Below are positions 11,029 to 19,294 of a stretch of DNA of 22,730 bases, one piece after another. The stretch spans positions 1 to 22,730 of the forward strand of contig JARQWU010000173.1 in NCBI GenBank assembly GCA_040182905.1, read 5' to 3'. Source of the DNA: Barthelona sp. PAP020. Lineage: Eukaryota; Metamonada: BaSk clade. Each line of letters opens with the position of its first letter. Positions within the stretch are counted from its first letter, which is position 1. Made by a program: the position numbers and the translations under genes. The notes beneath the pieces were generated by a model. That model worked only from the letters and a program-made list of their open reading frames with translations, was not told the origin of the DNA and did no database searches.

Positions 11029-12084
11029 ATGAAACCCGATAATGATATAATTGTTGATGAAATTATTGACCCAACTCCAAATTGTTGGTTGTTCAATTAT
11101 CAAAATTTGATTTTCAAAATTCTCTCTTTAGCAGTTTGTTTAGCTATTGTTACTGGAGCTCTTTTTCAATTATATCAATATGTATACGGTTTTTATCCTT
11201 TTTATTCTTTGAGAATTCCTAGAAATATGTATTGGAATATTGTATCAAAAGATTCAATTATTGGATTAAACACCACAGAAGTAAATTATTATTCTGGAAA
11301 TATTCATTTTTATCATCCTCCCAAAGAAGTTTTTGGTTCAGTTGAAAAATTATCATTAGAAAGATTAAGATATTTACATCCTAATCAACAAATTTTTGTT
11401 TACAATGTAAAATTACAAAACAACACAGATAATATGATAATTGAAAAGGCATTTGATTTTTTGAAAATTGACAATTTCCCTGAACTTGAACAAAAGAAAT
11501 TTAATAAAAAATTAATATTAGAAAATGATTTTGAAATGTTGATGATAAACAACAAAACAAAAGAATTAACTCTAAAATCTAATTTTGTTTTATTAACTCA
11601 ATTACCTGATTATCAACAAACCATTGGATTGAACGAAGAACAATTGATTTTTGTAAATTTAAAAGAAACAAACGTTCAAAAGACATTTACAAAATGGCAA
11701 GAAGAAATGATAAATATAAACAACCCTTTTGGGCATCCGATCATTCAAGCAACACCAACATTTGACAACTTATTGGAATTAAAATATTTTGAGCCATCAC
11801 TTGTTGATCCAATTTCAAAAGAATACTCAGACGATTTTTTTCATGTTTCAAATCGTTATTGGGAAGATAATTGCTTAGCTAAAGTAATTCAAAGTCATTG
11901 TCTTGGCTTTACATTAGAAACAAAAGTTTTCGACACATGTTCCCCAATGCCCGGGTCATTATGGGGACAAATATTTGGAAATATCACCACATCCTTTGAG
12001 TATGGGAATGGATGCATGGAAAGAAGTCAAAAAATGGAAGTGCCTCCAACAAAACCGGAAATCATCTGGCAAAACAATCTCTGA
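11029..12084 (+). CDS. Type II membrane protein of unknown function
   Basis: A protein of 351 residues that I do not recognise. An acidic N-terminal segment of about 27 residues is followed by one clear hydrophobic helix (about 28-48, ILSLAVCLAIVTGALF), an aromatic stretch (YQYVYGFYPFYSL) and about 290 hydrophilic residues without a second membrane span. Four N-glycosylation sequons (NTT, NNT, NKT, NIT) and four cysteines in the last 70 residues (DNCLAK, SHCLGF, DTCSPM, NGCMER) suggest a lumenal or extracellular, disulfide-bonded C-terminal domain. CDC50/TMEM30 flippase subunits and Na,K-ATPase beta subunits share the N-terminal anchor, but this protein lacks a second C-terminal span and the CDC50 signature. 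It ends at TGA and converges on the FAD synthase gene 55 bp away. Real gene: very likely. Function: unknown. Confidence 0.85.
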   Translation: MKPDNDIIVDEIIDPTPNCWLFNYQNLIFKILSLAVCLAIVTGALFQLYQYVYGFYPFYSLRIPRNMYWNIVSKDSIIGLNTTEVNYYSGNIHFYHPPKEVFGSVEKLSLERLRYLHPNQQIFVYNVKLQNNTDNMIIEKAFDFLKIDNFPELEQKKFNKKLILENDFEMLMINNKTKELTLKSNFVLLTQLPDYQQTIGLNEEQLIFVNLKETNVQKTFTKWQEEMININNPFGHPIIQATPTFDNLLELKYFEPSLVDPISKEYSDDFFHVSNRYWEDNCLAKVIQSHCLGFTLETKVFDTCSPMPGSLWGQIFGNITTSFEYGNGCMERSQKMEVPPTKPEIIWQNNL

Positions 12085-12139
12085 TTAATCTTCCAAAGAA
12101 AAAAAAAAACATAAAAAAGAAAAGAAAGAAATATTAGCG
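12085..12139. other. Convergent intergenic spacer (A-rich)
   Basis: 55 bp between two convergent stop codons, almost pure A with scattered G on the plus strand. Both 3' ends must form within or across this spacer, so the transcripts may overlap in antisense. Confidence 0.5.
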
Positions 12140-12799
12140 TTATCTAGAAACACGCTCCAACGAAGCATCTGTCAATTTGAAAGCAGGATGAAAATTGTCA
12201 GTCTCAACATCTTTCAAATGAGGATTAGGTGTGGCAATGTCCAAAGATAATGAGGTCACACCCTCATTGTACACATGACAGTATGGTAGTTTAAACGTCA
12301 ACAAAAATTTCCAAACTTGGTCGTAGGACCAATGCAATATTGGATTAATTCGAACAATTTCAGGATAACCAAAAGTACTGGTCTGAAAAATGTTAATATT
12401 TCCATTTGGATCTGTTGAACGTATGCCTGTGAAACATCCTTTTACTTGAAAATCATCAATAACTCTTTGTAATGAAATTTTAAATGGACCATGATACTCA
12501 TAAATGTTAATATCAAATTTATTTTTTGTTTCGGAGATAAAATTTGTAATTACAGGCAAAACAGAAGTGGAAGTAACAAAATAGATGATCTGAAGACTAT
12601 CTAGACAAATATTATTTAAAGAACAATAATGAATCAATAAATACAAAACTAAAGTACAATCTTTGCCTCCGTTGAATGATAGACAAACTTGATTTAAAGA
12701 ATACCTTTCAAATGTTTCTTTAATTATTAACAAAGATTTTTCAATACATTCAATTAATTCAAAATCATTCAGTTCTTCCCAACTTAATGGGAAAATCAT
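12140..12799 (-). CDS. FAD synthase (FMN adenylyltransferase), PAPS-reductase-like
   Basis: 219 residues, ATG at 12799-12797, TAA stop. It belongs to the PP-loop nucleotide-hydrolase superfamily, in the subgroup of yeast Fad1 and the C-terminal domain of human FLAD1, which transfers AMP from ATP to FMN to make FAD. The PP-loop SFNGGKDCT lies at residues 41-49. The downstream signature TGIRSTDP (about 125-132) and the late block YNEGVTSL (about 173-180, usually YDQGYTSLG) are both present, followed by NPHLK. These last two separate FAD synthases from true PAPS reductases, which have an ECGLH-type cysteine motif not seen here. The length fits a stand-alone eukaryotic enzyme lacking the FLAD1 molybdopterin-binding domain. 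No targeting sequence is seen, so a cytosolic location is inferred. The start is divergent from Rpt2 with 49 bp between ATGs. Confidence 0.92.
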   Translation of the reverse strand: MIFPLSWEELNDFELIECIEKSLLIIKETFERYSLNQVCLSFNGGKDCTLVLYLLIHYCSLNNICLDSLQIIYFVTSTSVLPVITNFISETKNKFDINIYEYHGPFKISLQRVIDDFQVKGCFTGIRSTDPNGNINIFQTSTFGYPEIVRINPILHWSYDQVWKFLLTFKLPYCHVYNEGVTSLSLDIATPNPHLKDVETDNFHPAFKLTDASLERVSR

Positions 12800-12848
12800 G
12801 CTGTAAAAAAATCAAATAAATCATTCTCAAATTGTTTTTATCTCCAAA
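12800..12848. promoter_or_regulatory. 49-bp divergent spacer between FAD synthase and Rpt2
   Basis: The whole space between two divergent ATG codons is 49 bp of AT-rich sequence, so both 5' UTRs must be very short or the transcripts overlap. A TCATT (12821-12825) fits the parabasalid initiator pattern TCAYW in the Rpt2 direction, 28 bp before its ATG. That match is weak evidence because the motif is common. Confidence 0.4.
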
Positions 12849-14249
12849 ATGTCTGATAATTCCCCCAATTCCCCGAACGAACTAGATCCTGAAGAGCTTC
12901 AAACTCAAGAAGAAATGAATAATTTTGAAGAAAATGAGAATTCTACCCAAACCAATCAACCTGAAAAATCAAATGATGATGAAGTTAATAAACAAAAAGA
13001 ACAAGAACAAGAGGATAAAAAACGTAGATTAATGGCCAGAAAGAAAAGAAAATTGGCAACAAATGTTGCCAAATTGCCAGATCTAACTCCTTCTCATCAA
13101 TGCTATCTTAAGAAATTAAAGCTCGAGCGAGTTCATGATTTCCTTCAAATTGAACACAAATTTGTTGAGGATGCTATTTCTACTGGTAAAGCAAATATTG
13201 ACAAAACTTTTGAAACCTTGAATGAGATTAGAGGTACACCTATGGAAATTGGTGAACTTGATGAACTAATTTCTGATGATCATGCAATTGTTTCAATGAA
13301 TTCTGGAATGACACAAATGTATGTTAATATTTTGTCTTTTGTAGATCGTGATCTTTTGGTGCCTGGAACACGTGTTTTGTTACATCATCGTACCAATTCA
13401 GTAATTGGAGTTTTAGAAGATGAAACAGATCCCATGGTTTCAGTTATGAAGGTTGATGAGGCACCCACTGAAAGTTATGCCGATATCGGTGGTTTGGAAG
13501 AACAAATTATGGAAATTAGAGAAACAATTGAACTTCCTTTGACGAGACCCGATTTGTATGAATCTATCGGAATCAACCCTCCAAAAGGTGTTATTCTTTA
13601 TGGACCTCCAGGAACTGGAAAGACCTTATTGGCAAGGGCTGTTGCCAGAGAGACATCTGCTACATTCCTTCGTGTTGTTGGTTCCGAATTGATTCAAAAG
13701 TATCTTGGTGAAGGTCCTAAACTTGTTCGTGAACTCTTTGCGGCAGCAAAAGAAATGGCACCTGCTATTGTTTTCATTGACGAAATTGATGCTGTGGGAA
13801 CCAAACGTTTTGATGCTCGTTCTTCTGGTGAGAAAGAAATTCAACGAACAATGCTTGAACTACTGAATCAATTGGATGGATTCGATAATCGTGGTGATGT
13901 TAAGGTTATTGTTGCAACAAATCGTATCGATTCGTTGGATCCTGCTTTGATACGTCCAGGTCGTATTGATAGAAAAATTGAATTCCCTTTGCCAAGCATC
14001 GATACCAAAAGACAAATTTTCCAAATACACACAAAGAGAATGACTTTGTCAGAAGATGTTGATTTGGATGGACTTATTAGCGCTAAGGATGAAATTTCTG
14101 GAGCAGATATTAAAGCTATTTGTTCAGAAGCTGGTTTATTGGCCTTGAGACAAAGGCGAATGAAAGTTACTATGGAAGATTTCGAAAAAGCAAGAGATAA
14201 AGTGTTAACAAAGAAAGATGATGATGTTCCTGACAGTCTTTACATGTAG
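12849..14249 (+). CDS. RPT2: 26S proteasome regulatory ATPase subunit Rpt2 (PSMC1)
   Basis: A 466-residue AAA ATPase of the 19S base, which unfolds ubiquitinated substrates and opens the 20S gate. The order is: acidic, charged N-terminus (1-60), coiled coil leading to an OB fold (about 130-200), AAA core with Walker A GPPGTGKT (252-259), Walker B IVFIDEID (307-314; D311, E312), sensor-1 VIVATNR, and arginine fingers R369 and R372 in [11 protein letters not shown]. Assignment to Rpt2 rather than another Rpt rests on near-identity to the human protein in several blocks: DDHAIVS, DLLx[30 protein letters not shown] and [15 protein letters not shown]. The C-terminal LYM is an HbYX tail, which docks into the 20S alpha ring, as Rpt2 tails do. 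Unlike yeast and human Rpt2, which begin Met-Gly and are N-myristoylated, this one begins Met-Ser. It is about 25 residues longer than the human protein, all at the N-terminus. Confidence 0.98.
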   Translation: MSDNSPNSPNELDPEELQTQEEMNNFEENENSTQTNQPEKSNDDEVNKQKEQEQEDKKRRLMARKKRKLATNVAKLPDLTPSHQCYLKKLKLERVHDFLQIEHKFVEDAISTGKANIDKTFETLNEIRGTPMEIGELDELISDDHAIVSMNSGMTQMYVNILSFVDRDLLVPGTRVLLHHRTNSVIGVLEDETDPMVSVMKVDEAPTESYADIGGLEEQIMEIRETIELPLTRPDLYESIGINPPKGVILYGPPGTGKTLLARAVARETSATFLRVVGSELIQKYLGEGPKLVRELFAAAKEMAPAIVFIDEIDAVGTKRFDARSSGEKEIQRTMLELLNQLDGFDNRGDVKVIVATNRIDSLDPALIRPGRIDRKIEFPLPSIDTKRQIFQIHTKRMTLSEDVDLDGLISAKDEISGADIKAICSEAGLLALRQRRMKVTMEDFEKARDKVLTKKDDDVPDSLYM

Positions 14250-14341
14250 AAAAGATAAAATTATTGTGTGCATTTATTTTTTTTGATTTTTGGAATGTTG
14301 AAATGAGTGGGCAGAAAAAAAAAAAATATTTTTTTCCAAAA
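14250..14341. other. Short spacer with poly-A/poly-T tract
   Basis: Between the Rpt2 TAG and the likely next ATG. It holds T- and A-runs (14276-14285, 14315-14325, 14329-14335) and an in-frame upstream ATG at 14303. That ATG would add 13 lysine- and phenylalanine-rich residues encoded by the homopolymers. It must contain the 3' end signal of Rpt2 and the promoter of the next gene. Confidence 0.45.
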
Positions 14342-16243
14342 ATGTCAACATCCATAACAGATTTCGATGATAATTTTACAAAAAATGAAACTAGTGGTAA
14401 TTTAGATGACACTACACCTCAAATTCTAGGTGAAAAAGACACAAATGGAAATATTACAAATAGAAATGAAACAACAGATTTATTTGATATTAGTGATGAC
14501 GATTCTACAAAAACATCAGATGCAGATATTGCTGATAAGGTAACAATAAAAAATGATATCGCTGACGAACTCAGTATGAAAATTGTTGCTGAACCGTCTC
14601 AAAATATAGTCACTCCTGAATCAAATTCTAATTTTATTGTTGATGATGAAGAAGATACTGATGAGGATACCAATGAAGATGCTGAAAACTACATAAAATC
14701 TTCAGATCGTTCAGCTTTCGAAGATGATTCAGATTCTGAAGCCGATATTGTTGAAGAAGCTATTGAGTATTCTTTACCACCTTGGGAGTTACCTCTAGAA
14801 CCTTTTGAAAATCTAATTACTAATCGTAATAGCCCATTTTATAAGTATATTCCTCCTAAGTCTGCCAGACGTGCATGGCAAAAATTTATTTATGGTTTGA
14901 GACCCAGTAAAAATCTTGCCAAAATTCTTGGGAAATTGGTTTCGATGCCACCAGCTTTTAGATTACCCACAATTCCAAAGTTTCGAAACACTCATTCATT
15001 GAATAATTGGCTTGTTCCCCGATTTGACACCACAATGATTCATGCTGTGGAGCCAATTTTTAATACTAATACTAAGTCTTGTGTTTCTCAAAAGAATCCA
15101 TGTACTTGGCGTTTTGAAATATTACAAGCCACAGATTTGCCTCATCCGAGTCCTACTATTGAGGTTTTAAGACATTTTGTCAGAGTGTGTCTTTGGAACA
15201 TGACAGCGATGAAACCACATTCTAACTTCATTGAAATTGATGCATTTTTAGAGGATGGAATTGACACGTGGATATTTGAAAAGGATCGAGAAGTTAACAA
15301 TGTTCTTTTCAGATTTGATCCAGAAAGTGTGCCTCAAGGAAATGAAATAGTTATAGCTCTTGAATTCACGGTTACCACCCGTCCAGTACAAGTAGTTTCC
15401 GATGAGAAAATTTTAGGTGGTACAGAAAAGACCTGGATTCAGGAGATTGATCGAATTGTTGATGAGTATGCTGTTGGTAGAGTATTAATTCCTGTAATGA
15501 AGGCTAATGATAGTATTCCCACACAACAAACTTTGTGGACAAGCTTAAAAGCTCAAAAGGAGTTTGATATTTATTCTGGAGTATTAAACACCGCTGACGA
15601 TCAAGACATGCTACAAAATTTGGAGACTGAAATGGCTCCAAATCAACGTCGTCGTTTTTTTGGACTTTTGGATGCCAATCCTCCAAAACCTATCTGTATG
15701 GTTGATTGGAGAAGCACAAAGACTGCTAGACAAAATATTTTCAACAGATTACCTCTTAATTTTGTTGCGCCAAAGAACACTGCTTTTTTGGCCAGTTGTT
15801 ATCGGTTCATTTTGAGTGAAGATATTTGTAGTATTCATTATAGACCAAAATTACCAGATTTTCAACCAAAATTAAGGCCTGAACTAGTATATACCCTAAA
15901 ATTACTTGAAGATCGTGATTTTTCCAGAATTTTTGCAAGAAGAGTGTTCACTTTTTTGGACAATTTGTCCAATCGAGATAGCAACAATGTCTTAATCATT
16001 CGTGATTTTTTGATTGAAGAAACAAGATTGTTATCCTTAATTAAAGGTTCTACAGCAATCAGTAATGTTACAGATATTCATGAAGAAGCCATAATAAGGA
16101 TAAATACAATTCAGAAATTGTTAAATGAGAACTCAACAATGACAACAAAATCTCAAGTTCATAATCGCCCATTTACTATTTCTGAACAGATTTTCTTTCC
16201 TCATAATGATTGTTTTAACTTAGAAACCATTGTCAATTCGTAA
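14342..16243 (+). CDS. Acidic protein with a possible C2-like domain, function unknown
   Basis: 633 residues from the ATG at 14342 (646 if the ATG at 14303 is used). I prefer 14342 because the 13 extra residues are coded by homopolymer runs and look non-conserved. The first 140 or so residues are D/E/S/T/N-rich and probably disordered. A proline/aromatic segment (LPPWELPLEPFENL) precedes a basic helical stretch. Residues about 253-385 alternate like a beta sandwich (WRFEILQATDLPHP, FVRVCLWN, NNVLFRFDP, AVGRVLIPVMK). This resembles C2-type domains, including those of ciliary transition-zone proteins such as nephrocystins and jouberin. That resemblance is by eye, not a family match. The C-terminal 250 residues look helical and hydrophilic; no membrane span is seen. 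It converges on the seven-transmembrane gene. Real gene: very likely. Function: not known. Confidence 0.82.
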   Translation: MSTSITDFDDNFTKNETSGNLDDTTPQILGEKDTNGNITNRNETTDLFDISDDDSTKTSDADIADKVTIKNDIADELSMKIVAEPSQNIVTPESNSNFIVDDEEDTDEDTNEDAENYIKSSDRSAFEDDSDSEADIVEEAIEYSLPPWELPLEPFENLITNRNSPFYKYIPPKSARRAWQKFIYGLRPSKNLAKILGKLVSMPPAFRLPTIPKFRNTHSLNNWLVPRFDTTMIHAVEPIFNTNTKSCVSQKNPCTWRFEILQATDLPHPSPTIEVLRHFVRVCLWNMTAMKPHSNFIEIDAFLEDGIDTWIFEKDREVNNVLFRFDPESVPQGNEIVIALEFTVTTRPVQVVSDEKILGGTEKTWIQEIDRIVDEYAVGRVLIPVMKANDSIPTQQTLWTSLKAQKEFDIYSGVLNTADDQDMLQNLETEMAPNQRRRFFGLLDANPPKPICMVDWRSTKTARQNIFNRLPLNFVAPKNTAFLASCYRFILSEDICSIHYRPKLPDFQPKLRPELVYTLKLLEDRDFSRIFARRVFTFLDNLSNRDSNNVLIIRDFLIEETRLLSLIKGSTAISNVTDIHEEAIIRINTIQKLLNENSTMTTKSQVHNRPFTISEQIFFPHNDCFNLETIVNS

Positions 16244-16579
16244 ATTTTTAAGTTTATAAATTTTGTAAATTTTGTATTTTGATTTTTTTTAGTGATTTAG
16301 AATACAAGTGATTTGGAATACAATTTAATACTTTTCAACGCAGTTAATTCAAATTAAAAAAGCAGCTGAAAGAAAACAAGGAAAAAAGAGCATTTCTTCC
16401 TTTTTGGTCAATTCACATAAACATCAATAATTGATCAACAATTCATAATAAAATTCTTCAACTATAAAGTCTGAAATATTTTTTCCCAAAGAATTTATAT
16501 TTTATGATTTTTAAAATGATAAAAAATAATAATAAACAAAAGATTTACACAAACATAATTAATACACAAAAACTAAAGA
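16244..16579. other. Convergent intergenic region
   Basis: 336 bp between two convergent stop codons, very AT-rich, with no ORF of note. It holds 9-bp near-repeats of AAATTTTGT (about 16256-16275) and a 16-bp tandem duplication (16291-16322). TAAA and AATAAA-like strings on both strands could serve in polyadenylation. Confidence 0.5.
16291..16322. repeat. 16-bp tandem duplication
   Basis: AGTGATTTAGAATACA (16291-16306) is followed directly by AGTGATTTGGAATACA (16307-16322), differing at one base. It lies 48 bp past the stop of the upstream gene, in its presumed 3' UTR. A recent slippage duplication is the simplest explanation. Confidence 0.85.
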
Positions 16580-18040
16580 CTATTGATTTGTTCCAAGTTC
16601 ATACAACGCATTCCAATGTACAGTATCTTTAGTGATCAATCCGTTTAAATTCAGAGAAGCTTGAGGAGTCAAACTGATGTTTTTTTCTTTTTTTGTTGTG
16701 TTATCAATAGTTGGTGGTAAAAATGGAGGAGTCTGATTGGTTTCAATTTCTGATTCCGATATCAAAATATTTGAATGATTGGCAGGTTGTGAAACCAAGA
16801 TATCCATGTTTTTAGCAGCACTTATTGTTGTTTCTTGTGTTGGATCCTCAGCATGAGATGGAGAGCTTTTGCTAGAATAATAATTGTTGCGATCTCCTGA
16901 TGATTCAAAAAATCTTGGTGTTGAACACAAAGAAGCAAATGCCAACAAAACAAAACAGTTACAAAGAATATCAAACCAAAAGGTTTGAAGAGGCTCTTTT
17001 TCCCAGTTTGTAAGTAGTCTAATAAACAGATAATAGATAATAAACGCTATTGAGAAGATAGAATGAACAATTTTATTGAAGACAACAGAACCAGAATCCT
17101 CATTGAAACCCTCCTGAACAACAGCTGGGTAAGAACTCATATCTTCTGTGAACCAAAGCAAATTCAAAAACAAAAAGAATATAACGCTGCAAACAGGCAG
17201 ACTAAACATCATTTGACGTGATCCAAGGTTCAACCATTGACAAATGAAAACGGTAGGAGGTACTCCAAATTTGAGAATAAAATTGAAATCATCATCATAG
17301 TAGAAAGAGGAAAGATCGCTAACTCGATCGTAATGAGTGATGTAAGAACATAATAGATGTGAAACCATCGTTAGTGGGATAGATTTCACAAAGTTTAACA
17401 AAGTAACACTAAACATGTTATCCATCGACATACTGAACATCATCAGATATTGTAAAAGATATGATAAGAACAATCCAACAGCACATATCAAAAAGTCATT
17501 TTCAAAAATGGAAACTGCACCTTCAGGCATGAAAAAATGAAGCAGAAATCCTAAGGCAGAGCACACAACAAAAATCAAAACTCCAACAAAAAGTCTGTCT
17601 TCAACTCCCCAAAAATTGGTTCCCCAATTGGATCCTCCATTCTGTACTTTTGCATTTAACACAAAACTTTGGGTTTCACCACCAAAATAAATGAATGTAT
17701 ACATAGCGGTTTCCAAAATAGATATTGATTCTGACCATACGCTAATACTAGAAGGTAATTCATACACATCACACAAATTAGGTAACGTTGTGTAGGACCA
17801 ATCAACACTTTCAACAACATCCGTATGACACATAAAAAGTTTGGATGAACTTCCAACCTTATCATCAAATACAAATGATAATTGTACTTCTGCACCAACA
17901 CTTAAACCAATTGTAAAATCTGCATCAGTGTATCTTGTTATACTAAATGACTCAGAAAAGTCAACCATATAACTCTGATAAGCAGCTTGAGTAGCGATAA
18001 AAAAAGCTACAAAAGCCACAATCAATTGTTTAGACAACAT
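16580..18040 (-). CDS. Seven-transmembrane protein with signal peptide and lumenal domain
   Basis: 486 residues. An N-terminal signal peptide (about 1-19, likely cut after TQA) leads a lumenal domain of about 130 residues with strand-like alternation and three cysteines (C71, C90 and neighbours). Seven hydrophobic helices follow at about 150-170, 183-205, 210-234, 253-272, 277-297, 321-343 and 354-373. The cytosolic tail of about 110 residues is Ser/Thr/Asn-rich. The plan (signal peptide, compact ectodomain, 7TM core) is that of the GOST/Lung-7TM/intimal-thickness receptor superfamily, whose members work as trafficking chaperones or receptors in the secretory pathway. I see no signature that settles the family, so a lineage-specific GPCR-like protein is equally possible. 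The tail ends at TAG and converges on the gene at 14342; the start is divergent from the GPI8 gene. Confidence 0.85.
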   Translation of the reverse strand: MLSKQLIVAFVAFFIATQAAYQSYMVDFSESFSITRYTDADFTIGLSVGAEVQLSFVFDDKVGSSSKLFMCHTDVVESVDWSYTTLPNLCDVYELPSSISVWSESISILETAMYTFIYFGGETQSFVLNAKVQNGGSNWGTNFWGVEDRLFVGVLIFVVCSALGFLLHFFMPEGAVSIFENDFLICAVGLFLSYLLQYLMMFSMSMDNMFSVTLLNFVKSIPLTMVSHLLCSYITHYDRVSDLSSFYYDDDFNFILKFGVPPTVFICQWLNLGSRQMMFSLPVCSVIFFLFLNLLWFTEDMSSYPAVVQEGFNEDSGSVVFNKIVHSIFSIAFIIYYLFIRLLTNWEKEPLQTFWFDILCNCFVLLAFASLCSTPRFFESSGDRNNYYSSKSSPSHAEDPTQETTISAAKNMDILVSQPANHSNILISESEIETNQTPPFLPPTIDNTTKKEKNISLTPQASLNLNGLITKDTVHWNALYELGTNQ

Positions 18041-18337
18041 TAAATAATAAAAAAGGTATTGCTTTTTATTGCTGTCTTTTTTTTCAATTACATAAAACTA
18101 CCATTCAAATATCAATTAAAACACCTAAAAATATTAATTTAAAAAAAAAAACATGTTTACATTTTTGTTTTGATACATTAGAGTCTTTTCAAAAATCCCT
18201 TTCAATTCTGATTTTTGACAGCAAAGAATACTTGAAAAGATGACACAATAAATATGAAATCATATTATTATTGAAAATGCAAAAAAAAATTTTCTTTTTC
18301 ACATTTTTTCCAATTTTTTGACATGAAAATGAATTAA
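18041..18337. promoter_or_regulatory. Divergent intergenic region between 7TM and GPI8 genes
   Basis: 297 bp, strongly AT-rich with poly-A and poly-T runs (18141-18151, 18285-18293). It must hold both promoters for two secretory-pathway proteins. TCACA (18299-18303) fits the parabasalid initiator pattern TCAYW 35-39 bp before the GPI8 ATG; it is weak evidence in this composition. No ORF or RNA gene is seen. Confidence 0.4.
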
Positions 18338-19237
18338 ATGATATTAAATATTAAATTTATTGCACTGATACTGTTTCTGTACAATGTAATTTCGTGTATT
18401 TCTGACCATACCAATAATTATGCAATATTAATCAGCACCTCGAGATATTGGTTCAATTATCGACATACGACCAATGTTTTGATTTATTATAAAATGTTAA
18501 AAGATAATGGATTTCCTGATGACCATATAATTCTGTTATTACCTGATGATTATGGGTGTAACAACCGAAACAAATGTCCAAATAAGATGTATCATAATGC
18601 TAATAGGAAAGAAAATTTGTTTTCTTATGATATATTGCCTGATTCTTATGGTTATGAATTGACTCCCAAGTTTTTCTTTGACATTTTGTACGATTCTCAT
18701 CAAAATGATGTTCCCAAACATTTGAGATATCAAGGAAATTCAAAAACTAATCTCTTTATGTTTATCACTGGGCATGGTGGTGATCAAATTTTTAAAGTTC
18801 AGGATGATAAACAATATCGTGATATTGACTTTATAAATGCGATAAAACACATGGAAAAGAACAAAAAATTTAATAAACTGTTGATTTTTTCCGATACTTG
18901 TCAGGCTTCCACAATGTTTGAAGGTATTAAATCACCTAATGTTGCAGTTTTAGCTTCTGCAAGAAGAGGCCAGAGTAGTTATGCAGGCAAAGCCGATATG
19001 GATTTACAGATGGAATTGGTTGATCGTTTCACACAAAACATCAATGATTTGGTACAAAAATCAAGTGTTTATGATTTAACGTTGGCTGATTTGAAAAATT
19101 ACCTTACTTTTCAAAAACTTAATGCTGACTCTTTTTTAAAATGTAATAAAAACATATATCCCACTTCTAAGTTATCCGAATGGTTTGCGTATACATCAGA
19201 TGCTTTTGAAGAAAAAAATTTTTCCTTTCGTAAATAA
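18338..19237 (+). CDS. GPI8: GPI-anchor transamidase catalytic subunit (PIG-K/GPI8), C13 peptidase
   Basis: 299 residues. A signal peptide (about 1-21, ALILFLYNVISC) is followed by NNYAILISTSRYWFNYRH, the classic opening of GPI8. Then come VLIYYKMLKDNGFPDDHIILLLPDD, CNNRNKCPN, and the catalytic blocks FITGHGG (His146) and FSDTCQAST (Cys188). The 42-residue gap between His and Cys equals that of human PIG-K. VLASARRGQSSYAG, further downstream, again matches GPI8 rather than legumain. The enzyme cuts the C-terminal signal of nascent proteins in the ER lumen and joins them to the GPI lipid as part of a multi-subunit complex. The protein ends shortly after the catalytic domain and has no C-terminal membrane span, unlike the human and yeast subunits but like the kinetoplastid ones. 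A stand-alone C13 transpeptidase of another role cannot be excluded. Confidence 0.93.
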   Translation: MILNIKFIALILFLYNVISCISDHTNNYAILISTSRYWFNYRHTTNVLIYYKMLKDNGFPDDHIILLLPDDYGCNNRNKCPNKMYHNANRKENLFSYDILPDSYGYELTPKFFFDILYDSHQNDVPKHLRYQGNSKTNLFMFITGHGGDQIFKVQDDKQYRDIDFINAIKHMEKNKKFNKLLIFSDTCQASTMFEGIKSPNVAVLASARRGQSSYAGKADMDLQMELVDRFTQNINDLVQKSSVYDLTLADLKNYLTFQKLNADSFLKCNKNIYPTSKLSEWFAYTSDAFEEKNFSFRK

Positions 19238-19294
19238 TTTTTTATTGAAAAAACTTTATTATTTGACAAAAAAAAAGAAAATAAATAAATAAAT

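Noticed and set aside
11029-12084. CDC50/LEM3 flippase subunit
   Set aside because: Only the N-terminal anchor fits. There is no second C-terminal membrane span and no CDC50 signature segment.
13626-13844. Minus-strand ORF inside the Rpt2 ATPase domain
   Set aside because: It lies fully opposite the highly conserved AAA core and has no independent support.
14264-14302. Upstream extension of the 14342 gene (open to 14264)
   Set aside because: The first codon would be TTG and the sequence is T-rich spacer right after the Rpt2 stop; no ATG before 14303.
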